A stretch of DNA of 45,853 nucleotides, taken from positions 1 to 45,853 of the forward strand of contig JAFSXC010000013.1 of assembly GCA_017450105.1 (NCBI GenBank), read 5' to 3'. The notes under the pieces are model-generated. The model was not told the origin of the DNA and made no database searches. It was given only the letters and a program-made list of their open reading frames with translations. Both the position numbers and the translations under genes were made by a program. This DNA comes from Lachnospiraceae bacterium (lineage in GTDB: Bacteria; Bacillota; Clostridia; Lachnospirales; Lachnospiraceae). Below, piece by piece: positions 16,582 to 25,196 of the stretch (position 1 is the first letter of the stretch; the number at the start of each line of letters is the position of its first letter).

Positions 16582-17316
16582 TCATTGCGCGGAAAAGATG
16601 ATATCCGTGGTTTCCTCGGTCCAGGTGGACAGATCGAGCCTCCCTCTTTTCCCCGAAAGCTGCGGCAGAATCTTGGCCAGACGGCTCACCTTTTCCGTCA
16701 GATGCTCGTCCTTTCCGAGATCCGCCTCGATATCCCCGAAGGTAAGGACGATCCTTGCGCCGTCGGCCAGCGTAATCCGGTCCGCGCTGAGCCCGTTCTT
16801 GGACAGGTCCTGGGTCAGGGTCAGAAGGCTTCTTAGGGTCTTCTCCGGGATTTCCAGCTTGTCGCGGACGTCCGCGCCGTAGGCATTGACGCCGCAGATC
16901 TCAGGAACGGATTTGGCCGGCTCCTCGGAGATATCGATCACGAAGCCGTCCTTGTCAAAATAGATGTAGCTTCCGTCCGTCTCTCTTAACGCATAGCCGA
17001 TCAGGCCCTTTTCATAGACCACAACCTTTATCGTGTCCGGCTTTTCCAGCGTCACATCCATTTCATCCACAAAGGGGACGGTTTCCTTTCCGGCAAAGCG
17101 GAAGCGGAAATACACATACAGGCTGTTCCAGCTATATTTCTTATCCAGGACCAGCTCCTTAATGGCCTCATCCCGGTACAGCTCGTTCCCCTCCACGATC
17201 ACATCCTTCACCTGAAACAGTGTGATCCCGAAAAGGAACACCACAGACAGAAAAAAAAGGACGGACAGGAAGACGATCAATCCGATTTTTCGTCGTTTCT
17301 TTCTCTTTTCACTCAT
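16582..17316 (-). CDS. ftsQ: Cell division protein FtsQ/DivIB
   Basis: This 244-residue bitopic membrane protein of the divisome has a short basic cytoplasmic tip (SEKRKKRRK), one transmembrane helix (about 11-33), a POTRA-like region (VKDVIVEGNELYRDEAIKEL, read in part) and a beta domain. It ends with a conserved-type segment (RLDLSTWTEETTDIIF). It stabilises the FtsL-FtsI subcomplex. The ATG has only a weak ribosome binding site. It follows ftsW across a 51-nt gap that holds a perfect hairpin. Its position between ftsW and ftsZ is where murG would often sit as well, but murG is absent. Confidence 0.88.
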   Translation of the reverse strand: MSEKRKKRRKIGLIVFLSVLFFLSVVFLFGITLFQVKDVIVEGNELYRDEAIKELVLDKKYSWNSLYVYFRFRFAGKETVPFVDEMDVTLEKPDTIKVVVYEKGLIGYALRETDGSYIYFDKDGFVIDISEEPAKSVPEICGVNAYGADVRDKLEIPEKTLRSLLTLTQDLSKNGLSADRITLADGARIVLTFGDIEADLGKDEHLTEKVSRLAKILPQLSGKRGRLDLSTWTEETTDIIFSAQ

Positions 17317-17335
17317 AGTATCTGATTACGGCCGG

Positions 17336-17356
17336 TCCCGGCAGCTTTTGCCGGGA
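17336..17356. other. Intergenic hairpin between ftsW and ftsQ
   Basis: TCCCGGCA and TGCCGGGA form a perfect 8-bp stem with a 5-nt loop. There is no T-run on the minus strand, so it is not a normal terminator; it may mark an mRNA processing or stability point. Confidence 0.45.
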
Positions 17357-17367
17357 TCGTTGTTTTC

Positions 17368-18516
17368 TTAATTCAATCGGATCCTGGATACGGAAAGCGC
17401 GATGCCCATCTCCGCCAGCAGGAAAATGACAGAGGTACCCCCGTAGCTGATGAAGGGCAGAATGATCCCGGTATTCGGGATCGTGTTTGTCACAACAGCG
17501 ATGTTTAACATGACCTGCAGCGAAATATGTGCCATGATCCCCACCACAAGGAGGGACGAGAACAGGTCCCTCGCATTGCTCGCGATCATCATAAAGCGCC
17601 AGAGCATAAGCAAAAACAGGAGGATGACGCAGACAGCACCGAAAAGCCCGAGCTCCTCGCAGATGATGGAAAATATCATATCGTTCTGGGCCTCGGGAAT
17701 AAAGCCGAGCTTCTGCATACTCTCTCCCAGGCCCTTGCCGAATACGCCGCCGGAGCCGATGGCGTAAAGCCCCTGCAGGGTCTGATAGCCCTTTTCGTGG
17801 TTCTCGGGATCCAGCCAGACCTGTACCCGTTCAAACCGGTAGTTCCCGGCGTCGCCGCCCTTGGAGGCAAGATACACCACCAGAAGCATTCCAAGGCAAA
17901 GTAACGCGAGCGCAAGAAGATAATGCCAGTACTTCGGGCTCGTCACAAACAGCATGACGAAAACGATCCCCGCCAGGATGATGGCGGTACTTAAGTTACT
18001 GATCGCCACGATCCCGATCACGGGCAGAGCCATCAAAAAAACCATCAGGGTCTTTTTCAGGCTGTTCAGCACCTTCGGGATCCGGCAGAGGACAGCCGCG
18101 AAAAAGACAATGGTCGCCACCTTCGCGATCTCCGAGGGCTGGAAGGTCTGGCCGCCGATCTTGAGCCACCTCTTGGAGTAGTTGATCTCCACACCGATAA
18201 ACGGAACCAGCGCGCAAAGCAGGATCGAGAACACATAAAAGGGCAGACTCACCTTCTCCCAGAACCGGGGAGGGATCAGCGCGATCAGGATCATGGCGGC
18301 AAAGCCGATTCCCGCCGACATCATCTGCTTCTTCAGGAAATAGGCCGCGTCTCCGAACTTTTCCTGTCCGCTGTAGGAGCTGGAGGAATAGAGCATGACC
18401 AGCCCGAAGCCCACCAGGGTCAGGATGATCACAAGCAGGCTGAAGTCAAAGTAAAGCAGCCGTTTTTCCTTTTTTTTCGTTTTTTCCCTTCTCCCCTCTT
18501 CGATCGTCTGATCCAT
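17368..18516 (-). CDS. ftsW: FtsW/SpoVE-type septal peptidoglycan glycosyltransferase
   Basis: This 382-residue SEDS-family polytopic membrane protein polymerises lipid II into septal glycan strands together with the class B PBP in the same cluster. A short basic N-terminus precedes about ten transmembrane helices. Conserved SEDS segments are QPSEIAKVATIVF, the loop with GVFGKGLGESMQKLGFIPEAQNDMIFSIICEELG (read in parts), and PNTGIILPFISYGGTS near the end. GAGGAG lies before the ATG. It lies between murD and ftsQ. Whether it is FtsW or the sporulation homologue SpoVE cannot be told from the sequence; the position favours the vegetative role. Confidence 0.93.
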   Translation of the reverse strand: MDQTIEEGRREKTKKKEKRLLYFDFSLLVIILTLVGFGLVMLYSSSSYSGQEKFGDAAYFLKKQMMSAGIGFAAMILIALIPPRFWEKVSLPFYVFSILLCALVPFIGVEINYSKRWLKIGGQTFQPSEIAKVATIVFFAAVLCRIPKVLNSLKKTLMVFLMALPVIGIVAISNLSTAIILAGIVFVMLFVTSPKYWHYLLALALLCLGMLLVVYLASKGGDAGNYRFERVQVWLDPENHEKGYQTLQGLYAIGSGGVFGKGLGESMQKLGFIPEAQNDMIFSIICEELGLFGAVCVILLFLLMLWRFMMIASNARDLFSSLLVVGIMAHISLQVMLNIAVVTNTIPNTGIILPFISYGGTSVIFLLAEMGIALSVSRIRLN

Positions 18517-18552
18517 GCTCTCCTCTTGCCGGGTCTCACCCGCCGTTTACGG

Positions 18553-19923
18553 TTATTTTTTCAGCGCCAGAACGTATTCCTTAAACAGGTCCCCGCGCTC
18601 CTCATAGTTTTTAAACATTCCCCAGCTTGCGCAGGCCGGTGAAAGCAGCACCGCTTCGCCCTCGTTTGTTTCCTTTGCCGCCTTTTTCACAGCCTCCTCA
18701 AGGGTCTCGCAGAATTCGACCGGCGAAAAACCCTCGGCGTCGCAGGCCTCCCTGATCTTTTCCCTGGTCTGTCCGATCAGAAGCAGCTTCTTTGCCCTGC
18801 CCTTGCATTCCCTGATCCATTCATTATACTCGGAGCCCTTGTCATAGCCTCCGCCGATCAGGATCGTGGGCCGGTCCATGGAAGTAATGGCGCGGATCGC
18901 GGCATCCGGGTTTGTTCCCTTCGAGTCATTATAATAAAGCACCCCGTCAATTTCCGCAACGAATTCGATCCGGTGCGGAACCGCCGAAAACGCCTTCAGG
19001 CCCTCCCTTACCTCCTCCATTGTCACGCCCATCGAAAGGGCGATGGCCGAGGCAGCCATTGCATTCTCCCAGTTATGGCGGCCGATGATCTTAAGCTCCT
19101 TCGTATCGATCAGCGCCTCCGTTTTGTTCTCCCGGCTTACATAGATCGTCCCGTTTTCCGTAAACAGGCCGTTTTCGACCCTTTGTGCCGAAGAAAACCA
19201 TACGACCCTGCGGTCCATCCCTTCGCCGAAGCTTCTCAGCACCGGATCCTCATAATTTAAGACCAGGACCTCGCTCGGCGTCTGGTTTTCGGTAATCCGC
19301 TCCTTTGCCTTGATATAGGCCTCCATCGTATGATGCCGGTCCAGATGATCCGGCGTAATGTTCAAGATCGCGGAAGCCTCCGGATGGAAGGTATCCGCGG
19401 TTTCCAACTGGAAGGAGCTGATCTCCGCCGCGGTCACTGTGGCCTCCGTCATCGAGGCAGCCTCCTCCGTATAGGGAATTCCGATATTTCCTACGACACG
19501 GACGTCCCGGAAATGGCGCTTCAAAAGCTCTCCGGTCAGCGCCGTGGTCGTCGTCTTTCCGTTTGTTCCCGTTATCGCGGCAAGGCGGCCGCTTCCGAAA
19601 AGATAGCCCAGTTCGATCTCCCCGAGGATCGGGATCTGTTTTTCTTTGATCCGAAGCGCCTCCGGGCAGTCAAGCGGCACCCCGGGGCTTAAGATGGCTG
19701 CCCCGGCCTTGTCCAAAAACTCCGGCTTAAGCTCTCCGATACAGATCTCCCCCTCCGAAAACGCAGGGTCCTTTTCCCTTATCTCTTCCTCTTTAAGCTC
19801 TGCCTTTCCGTCATAGATGAGAAGATCGGCTCCTGCCCCCGCAAGGAGCTTTGCCGCGGCGATCCCGCTCTTTCCGGTACCGAAGATAAGCACCCTTTTC
19901 CCTTTAAAATCCGTTTTTTTCAT
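18553..19923 (-). CDS. murD: UDP-N-acetylmuramoylalanine--D-glutamate ligase MurD
   Basis: This 456-residue cytosolic ATP-dependent Mur ligase adds D-glutamate to UDP-MurNAc-L-Ala. The N-terminal Rossmann part has RVLIFGTGKSGIAAAKLL. The central ATPase domain has the P-loop ITGTNGKTTTTAL and ITPDHLDRHHTME. The C-terminal domain has NDSKGTNPDAAIRAI. Length and order are normal for MurD. It lies 12 nt after mraY and upstream of ftsW. Its usual companions murE, murF and murG are not in this cluster. Confidence 0.96.
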   Translation of the reverse strand: MKKTDFKGKRVLIFGTGKSGIAAAKLLAGAGADLLIYDGKAELKEEEIREKDPAFSEGEICIGELKPEFLDKAGAAILSPGVPLDCPEALRIKEKQIPILGEIELGYLFGSGRLAAITGTNGKTTTTALTGELLKRHFRDVRVVGNIGIPYTEEAASMTEATVTAAEISSFQLETADTFHPEASAILNITPDHLDRHHTMEAYIKAKERITENQTPSEVLVLNYEDPVLRSFGEGMDRRVVWFSSAQRVENGLFTENGTIYVSRENKTEALIDTKELKIIGRHNWENAMAASAIALSMGVTMEEVREGLKAFSAVPHRIEFVAEIDGVLYYNDSKGTNPDAAIRAITSMDRPTILIGGGYDKGSEYNEWIRECKGRAKKLLLIGQTREKIREACDAEGFSPVEFCETLEEAVKKAAKETNEGEAVLLSPACASWGMFKNYEERGDLFKEYVLALKK

Positions 19924-19935
19924 CTCGCATCGTCC

Positions 19936-20892
19936 CTACATCACAACCAGAATCCCGGCGGTCACACACAAAAGAATCGTGATCACCATAAACACCGTTA
20001 CCACTCTAGTTTCCGACCAGCCCCCGAGCTCGAAATGGTGGTGGATCGGAGCCATCCGGAAGATCCTCTTTCCATGCGTCAGCTTAAAATAGGAAACCTG
20101 GATCATGACCGAGAGCACCTCAACGAGGTAGACAGCCCCCACGATCAGGATAATATAGGGCATGTTCAGCATATAGGCCATGCCGGACACAAAGCCGCCA
20201 AGGGCTAAAGACCCCGTATCTCCCATAAAGACCTTCGCCGGATAGCAGTTATAGAGAAGAAAGCCGAGCAGGGCTCCCGCCACGGCCCCCGCGACCACGG
20301 CCGAGCCGTTGCCCCGATGGAGCGCCGCGATCATGAAGAAGACGGCCACCGGCACCGTCACCGAGGAGGAAAGCCCGTCCAGGCCGTCCGTAAAATTCAC
20401 ACCGTTTACCGTACCCACGACGGCAATATAAAGGATCGGGACCGCCGCCCAGCCGAGCCAGACCCAGGTCCCGCCCGGAAGCCAGATCCGAAGCGTTGTC
20501 GCCTGATCCATCGCAATGTAGACAAAAAACAGAGTCGTCACAACGATCTGCAGCAGCATCTTCTGCCAGGCCAGAAGGCCGTCGCTCCGCCGCAGCACCA
20601 CCTTCAGGAAATCATCCAGAAAGCCCACCAGACCGAAGCCCAGCGTAAGCAGCAGGACCGGCAGGATCTGGGACAGGTCCGTAATTCCGATCAGAAGAGA
20701 CGAAGCCGCCACGGCCAGAAGGATCATGATCCCGCCCATCGTCGGCGTCCCCGACTTTGCCTGATGGCTTTTTAACTCCTCCCGTTCGGTCTGTCTTACT
20801 TTCAGCTTCCGCAGCGCCGGGATCACCAGGGGCCCCAATGCCGCCACGATCCCGAAGGCCAGAAATACGGCCAAAAACGGTTTCAGATTCAT
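19936..20892 (-). CDS. mraY: Phospho-N-acetylmuramoyl-pentapeptide transferase MraY
   Basis: This 318-residue polytopic membrane enzyme moves phospho-MurNAc-pentapeptide from UDP onto undecaprenyl phosphate to form lipid I. Visible family motifs are KSGTPTMGG near the N-terminus, FLDDFLK, NGVNFTDGLDGL, the loop VFMGDTGSLALGG, and the basic MAPIHHHFE near the C-terminus. The ATG at 20892 has GAGGAGGG just upstream and fits the family start better than an in-frame start five codons earlier. It lies between ftsI and murD. Confidence 0.96.
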   Translation of the reverse strand: MNLKPFLAVFLAFGIVAALGPLVIPALRKLKVRQTEREELKSHQAKSGTPTMGGIMILLAVAASSLLIGITDLSQILPVLLLTLGFGLVGFLDDFLKVVLRRSDGLLAWQKMLLQIVVTTLFFVYIAMDQATTLRIWLPGGTWVWLGWAAVPILYIAVVGTVNGVNFTDGLDGLSSSVTVPVAVFFMIAALHRGNGSAVVAGAVAGALLGFLLYNCYPAKVFMGDTGSLALGGFVSGMAYMLNMPYIILIVGAVYLVEVLSVMIQVSYFKLTHGKRIFRMAPIHHHFELGGWSETRVVTVFMVITILLCVTAGILVVM

Positions 20893-20911
20893 ACTCTCCC
20901 TCCTCAAGCTC

Positions 20912-23047
20912 CTATTGTGCCATTTCCTCCAGAATATTCTCCGGTATGGCCTCCGGCTCCGGCTCCATTCCGGGATCCGGACTCGTCACGATATCCGTGG
21001 CCGGGGCTTCGGCGACGCCCTCGTCTATGCCCTCCGCCGTCACGGCCTCCTCCGGAGCAGGCTCCGCCGGCGCTTCTGCCGGAGCTTCTTCCTGGCCCTC
21101 TCCCTCCGCCGGAGCTTCCGCCGCCGGTGCCGGCGCAGCCGCTTCCTCCTCGGGTTCAAGCTCCTCGTCCGGGAAGATATTCAGGTAAGGAAGACTGTCC
21201 TCCAGCACCTGCTTTGCCACCTCCTGGGCAAAGGTGCTGTGGGGCTGGGATTCCACATTCGGCCGGTCGATCGTAACATACACCACCACCTGGGGATTGA
21301 CCGCCGGGACAAAGCCGATGAAGGAGACGAGATAATTGATCCCGTCCCGGGGATACATCTGGGCCGTTCCGGTCTTCCCGCCCATGGAATAGCCGTTTAC
21401 CTTCGCGGTCTTCGCGGTTCCTTCGGCTACGGTGGCGTGAAGAAATTCCCGGATCATATCCGAGGTTTCCCTGCTCACGGTCTCACGCACAAGCTCGGGC
21501 TCGATCCTCTGCACCGTATTTCCGTCGGAATCGGTAATCTTCTTGACCACATGGGGGCGGTAATAATAGCCGCCGTTGATCAGCGAGGAAAAGGCCGAGG
21601 CCATCTGGATCATCGTGCAGTTATAGTTCTGGCCGAAGGAGTTGGTGGCCAGATCCAGCGTCGTCATGTTATCCAGGGAATACACAAGCGAATCGGTCCT
21701 GGCCTCGCCCGGCAGGTCGATATTTGTCTTCAGTCCGAAGCCGAAGATCTTCTGGTACTTCGTAAAGGTCTCCGGACCGATCACATAGCTCATCTGCATC
21801 AGGGCGTCGTTGCAGGAATTCATCAGCGCCTTGGCGATGGTCTGGGAGCCGTGGCCCACGCGGCTGTTGCAGCGCACATGGTAGTTCGCGATGTATTCGC
21901 CGCCGTCGCAGTAATAGACCTCGTCTCCGTTCAGCGCCCCGCTCTCCAGCCCCGCCGCGACGGTAAAGGGCTTTCCTGTGGAGCCGGGCTCATAGGTGGC
22001 CGTCAGACAATAATTCTGCCACAAGGAGTTCAATGCGTCCAGCTTTTCTTCATCGGTCATCGCCGCAATCGTCCCCTGGTCGTACAGACCGGACAGGTCA
22101 AAGGGATTCGAGGCGTCGTAGGACGGGTACTGCCCCATTCCGAGGATCTCGCCGGTATTCGGGTTCATCAGGATAATTCCCATATGGTAGGAGCCGGACC
22201 CCGGCCTGTATTCATTTTCATGCGCCTTCTGAAAGGCGGTGATCTTATCCTCAACAACGGACTGGATATTCGCATCCAGCGTCAGTGTCAGATTCAGGCC
22301 GTTCTTTGCTTCCTTAATGGTCTTTTCGAAATTGTTGTCCGAATTTAAATACCCGTATTCCCGTCCGTTGGTCCCGTTCAGAGTACTGTTATAGTAGTTC
22401 TCCACCCCGGCCATGCCGACGTTTCCGGAGGCGATGAAGCCGATGATGTTGCTCCCCATCTCCTTATAGGGGTATTGTCTTTCATATTCCTTTTCAAACC
22501 AGATCCCGTCGGAAAACTTTAATACATTCGAGTTCTTTTCCTGGCTCTTCTCGGCTGCCTCCTCCTTCATCAGAACATAGTCGCTGATCATCTCATAGGG
22601 CTGCTTCTTAAGGAGCACCGTATACTGCTTTGCGGCCGTTTCCGGATCGTTTAAGAGCCGGTACACCTCCTTCATATCCACATCCGGGAAGCACTGCCCG
22701 AAGGCGTTCAGAGTCGGGGTCCTCCGGTCCTTTTTCGGATCCCCGTCCCGGTAATCGGCGTTTAGGACCTTGCAGTCCAGGATCACATTGTACACGTCGG
22801 TACTGGTCGCAAGCACCGTACCGCGCGCGTCGATGATATCCCCGCGCCGGTAGGGAAGCGTCTTGCTGTCGTATTCCTGCTGGGACAGGACGATCTTCGT
22901 ATAGCGCTCTCCGCTGGTCCTCTGGATATAGGACAGGCGGAGGATCAAACCGACAAAAGCCAGTGTCACCGCTACAAACAGCAACACCAGCTTCTTCTGC
23001 ATTCCTCTGTTCAGTTTCAGGATATAAGGCTTTTTTCTGCCGCTCAT
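20912..23047 (-). CDS. ftsI: Class B penicillin-binding protein, FtsI/SpoVD-like
   Basis: This 711-residue membrane-anchored transpeptidase cross-links septal peptidoglycan. A basic tip, a transmembrane helix (about 16-38) and the PBP dimerisation domain come first. The transpeptidase domain shows STGK after EPG, the SCN triad and KTGT. The protein then ends in a tail of about 70 residues rich in Ala, Pro and Glu, with no PASTA domains. The ATG at 23047 is favoured over a TTG four codons upstream because GGGGAG precedes it at the proper distance. It lies between ftsL and mraY. SpoVD is a possible alternative, but SpoVD usually has a PASTA domain. Confidence 0.92.
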   Translation of the reverse strand: MSGRKKPYILKLNRGMQKKLVLLFVAVTLAFVGLILRLSYIQRTSGERYTKIVLSQQEYDSKTLPYRRGDIIDARGTVLATSTDVYNVILDCKVLNADYRDGDPKKDRRTPTLNAFGQCFPDVDMKEVYRLLNDPETAAKQYTVLLKKQPYEMISDYVLMKEEAAEKSQEKNSNVLKFSDGIWFEKEYERQYPYKEMGSNIIGFIASGNVGMAGVENYYNSTLNGTNGREYGYLNSDNNFEKTIKEAKNGLNLTLTLDANIQSVVEDKITAFQKAHENEYRPGSGSYHMGIILMNPNTGEILGMGQYPSYDASNPFDLSGLYDQGTIAAMTDEEKLDALNSLWQNYCLTATYEPGSTGKPFTVAAGLESGALNGDEVYYCDGGEYIANYHVRCNSRVGHGSQTIAKALMNSCNDALMQMSYVIGPETFTKYQKIFGFGLKTNIDLPGEARTDSLVYSLDNMTTLDLATNSFGQNYNCTMIQMASAFSSLINGGYYYRPHVVKKITDSDGNTVQRIEPELVRETVSRETSDMIREFLHATVAEGTAKTAKVNGYSMGGKTGTAQMYPRDGINYLVSFIGFVPAVNPQVVVYVTIDRPNVESQPHSTFAQEVAKQVLEDSLPYLNIFPDEELEPEEEAAAPAPAAEAPAEGEGQEEAPAEAPAEPAPEEAVTAEGIDEGVAEAPATDIVTSPDPGMEPEPEAIPENILEEMAQ

Positions 23048-23075
23048 CCGTCTCCCCAAAGCCGTTCAAAGTCCG

Positions 23076-23588
23076 TTATTCCGGTATGGCAGCATACTGA
23101 TTCATATAATCCGCATTGTCCACCGTATAATACACGATCTGGTCTTCGCCGGCATAATTCATACCGAATTTTGACATTGCCACATCTTTAATATGCTTCA
23201 AGTCGGTGGCTGTGTCAATCCGTTTCTGGATCGCGGCGTTATCCGCGCGCACCTCTTCGAGCTGGCTTTCCATCTGGGAGATCCTTTTCAGATGGACGGT
23301 CACATCGGTCTGGAGCCGGATATATTCCACGGCGATAAAGGAGATCAGGATACCGAGCACCGTAAGCAGGACCACATAGCCCCAGCCCAGCGAAAGCTCT
23401 CTGGCCTGGTTTCTGCGGATCGCAGCAACACGGCGAAGCTTACGCTCCTCCTCGGCTCTTTTTTCCGCCAGCTCGCGGGAGACCTTTCTTTTTCTCTGTT
23501 CGATCTCGTATTCGCGATCCGGTACCGCATTCCCGTAAACGTATTCCGGAGCTTCTGTCCTGGTCCGTCCTTTACGGCTCTGTTTCAT
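23076..23588 (-). CDS. ftsL: Cell division protein FtsL-like
   Basis: This 170-residue bitopic protein has a long basic, Glu/Arg-rich cytoplasmic region (about 20-65), one transmembrane helix (about 69-89) and an extracytoplasmic coiled coil of about 40 residues. A conserved-type segment, IKDVAMSKFGMNYAGEDQIVYY, follows in part. It would bridge FtsQ and FtsI. Sequence identity in this family is low, so the call rests on topology and on the place between rsmH and ftsI. The ATG overlaps the rsmH stop as ATGA. The cytoplasmic part is longer than in many FtsL proteins. Confidence 0.85.
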   Translation of the reverse strand: MKQSRKGRTRTEAPEYVYGNAVPDREYEIEQRKRKVSRELAEKRAEEERKLRRVAAIRRNQARELSLGWGYVVLLTVLGILISFIAVEYIRLQTDVTVHLKRISQMESQLEEVRADNAAIQKRIDTATDLKHIKDVAMSKFGMNYAGEDQIVYYTVDNADYMNQYAAIPE

Positions 23589-24538
23589 TCTTCCCTCTCC
23601 TTTACGAATATCCTGAGCTTTGCGCTTTTGCTTCTCGGATTTTCCTTACGTTCTTCCTCTCCCGCGATTATGGGCTTCACCGGTCTCCGTCTTCCGAGGC
23701 TCTTCTTTCCGCACACGCAGACCGGAAATTCCTTCGGGCAGGTACAGGGGTTTTCCCATTCCTTCATCTTCTGCTTTACCATCCGGTCCTCCAGGGAGTG
23801 GAAGGTAATGATCAGAAGTCTTCCTCCCGGCTTCAGGAGCTCCGGCGCGTCCGCGAGAAAGCTTTTCAGCTCCGCCAGCTCCTGGTTTACCTCAATTCTC
23901 AGGGCCTGAAACGTTCGTTTTGCAGGATGGCCCTTTTTCTTCAATTCCTTCTCCGGCATCGCGCGTCGAATCAGTTCGATCAGCTCCCCTGCGGTCCGGA
24001 TCCGTTTTCTTTCTCTTTCCTTTACGATCTCACCGGCGATCCTTGCGGCATAGGGCTCTTCCCCGAATTCCTTAAGGATCCCCCTCAGCGCTTCCTCGGA
24101 GTAGGTATTCACCACCTCCTCGGCAGTCAGCTCCTCGGCCGGATTCATCCGCATATCCAGCGGAGCCTCCGCTTCCCGGTAGGTAAACCCCCGGAGCGGC
24201 GTATCCAGTTGGAACGAGGATACGCCCAGGTCCAGAAGTATGCCGTCTGCCCTCCCTGGCATCAGGCTTCTTAAGGTGTTTTGCATCTCAGAGTAGTTTC
24301 TCTGTATCAGCTCAACCTTTTGTCCATATTCCCTGAGGCGTTCTCCCGCCGCCTCAATCGCCCGGGGGTCCCGGTCAAAGCCGATCAGCCTTCCATCCCC
24401 GCCGAGCCTCTTTACGATCTCGAGCGAATGTCCGGCGCCTCCCAGCGTCCCGTCCACATACAGGCCGTTTTCCTGTATGTCCAGATTCTCAAGCACCTCG
24501 GTAAGCATTACCGGTTTGTGGCTAAATACTGATTCCAT
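23585..24538 (-). CDS. rsmH: 16S rRNA (cytosine1402-N4)-methyltransferase RsmH
   Basis: This 317-residue S-adenosylmethionine-dependent enzyme methylates C1402 of 16S rRNA. It begins with SHKPVMLTEV, typical of the family, then DGTLGGAGHS for cofactor binding, LLDLGVSSFQLD, RGFTYREAEAPLDMRM and, near the C-terminus, HSLEDRMVK. ATG at 24538 is preferred; a TTG three codons upstream is also possible. It overlaps the end of mraZ by 17 bp. The gene was formerly called mraW. Confidence 0.95.
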   Translation of the reverse strand: MESVFSHKPVMLTEVLENLDIQENGLYVDGTLGGAGHSLEIVKRLGGDGRLIGFDRDPRAIEAAGERLREYGQKVELIQRNYSEMQNTLRSLMPGRADGILLDLGVSSFQLDTPLRGFTYREAEAPLDMRMNPAEELTAEEVVNTYSEEALRGILKEFGEEPYAARIAGEIVKERERKRIRTAGELIELIRRAMPEKELKKKGHPAKRTFQALRIEVNQELAELKSFLADAPELLKPGGRLLIITFHSLEDRMVKQKMKEWENPCTCPKEFPVCVCGKKSLGRRRPVKPIIAGEEERKENPRSKSAKLRIFVKEREE

Positions 24539-24959
24539 ATTCCGCAAGAGCTTCCGCTACTTCGTCCATATCCAGCGGATCTTCCTCTCTCTTCATCCAC
24601 CGGTCCTTACTCCACACCTCAACTCTTGTCATGGCGCCGATCACGACGGCTTCCTTCTCAATCCCCGCGTATTCCCTTAAATTCTGGGGGATCAGCGCTC
24701 TTCCCTGTTTATCCGTTTCCGTCGTATCCGAGCCGGAAAAGAATTCCCGGATAAACCGCCTCATCAAAGGATGGATCAGCGGAGCCTTCTTAAATTCCTC
24801 CGCAAGCACGTTCCATTCCTTCTCCGGATAGAGGAACAGGCATCCGTCATTCATCCCCTTCGCAACCGTAAACCGGTCGCCCAGCTCCTCGCGGAACTTG
24901 GCGGGGATAATTATGCGGCCCTTGGGATCAATTGTGTGGTCATATTCTCCCATAAACAT
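24522..24959 (-). CDS. mraZ: Transcriptional regulator MraZ
   Basis: This 145-residue AbrB-fold DNA-binding protein forms rings and regulates the division cluster it leads. It opens with MFMGEYDHTIDPKGRIIIPAKFR (read in part), the diagnostic MraZ start, and carries a second half-repeat at FFSGSDTTETDKQGRALIP (also read in part). Length is normal. Upstream lie a near-consensus promoter and phased GTGG repeats just like the sites MraZ proteins bind, so autoregulation is likely. It overlaps rsmH by 17 bp. Confidence 0.97.
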   Translation of the reverse strand: MFMGEYDHTIDPKGRIIIPAKFREELGDRFTVAKGMNDGCLFLYPEKEWNVLAEEFKKAPLIHPLMRRFIREFFSGSDTTETDKQGRALIPQNLREYAGIEKEAVVIGAMTRVEVWSKDRWMKREEDPLDMDEVAEALAEYGISI

Positions 24960-24968
24960 AATAATCTA

Positions 24969-25013
24969 CCACTTTCCCACACTATCTCCCCACTTTCCTC
25001 CACATCTAACCAC
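24969..25013 (-). promoter_or_regulatory. MraZ-box repeat array
   Basis: On the minus strand GTGG occurs five times between the -10 element and the mraZ start. The first three are spaced exactly 10 nt apart, then come intervals of 13 and 8 nt. Known MraZ sites are TGGG- or GTGG-type repeats with about 10-nt phasing. The location, covering the transcription start, fits repression by MraZ. Confidence 0.75.
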
Positions 25014-25042
25014 ATAATACCCTAAAATCTCCCAAATTGCAA
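25014..25042 (-). promoter_or_regulatory. Promoter of the mraZ division cluster
   Basis: TTGCAA (25037-25042), a 17-nt spacer and TATTAT (25014-25019) form a good sigma-A promoter. The start site is expected near 25007, inside the GTGG array. Confidence 0.8.
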
Positions 25043-25079
25043 GGCTTTTTTGTTGATTTTTCCGGGGGCCGGGGGCGGT

Positions 25080-25135
25080 TGGTTCCTGTTCATAGTTGGC
25101 GGGGCCGTAGTTTTTTGGCTCCGGCCGTTGTGGAG
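25080..25135. repeat. GC-rich intergenic repeat, second family
   Basis: A stretch with TTCATAGTTGGCGGGGCC, a T-run and GGCTCCGGCCGTTG has a partly similar copy at about 31101-31145 in front of the PlsY-like gene. Its left end (TTGGTTCCTGTTCA) resembles 42008-42022. Similarity was judged by eye and is moderate. Confidence 0.4.
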
Positions 25136-25160
25136 GAGTGCGGACCAAGCCCTCGAGGCC

Positions 25161-25190
25161 AAAAAAAAGACAGGGGCCATCCCCTGTCTT
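25161..25190 (-). terminator. Terminator after the DUF5722 gene pair
   Basis: A perfect 10-bp stem (AAGACAGGGG with CCCCTGTCTT) and a 4-nt loop are followed on the minus strand by a run of six or more T residues. It lies a few bases after the stop of the second paralog. Confidence 0.9.
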
Positions 25191-25196
25191 CTGTGC

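Noticed and set aside
20915-22348. Long plus-strand frame opposite the class B PBP
   Set aside because: Antisense shadow of the GC-rich PBP coding sequence; no start signal and low-complexity translation.
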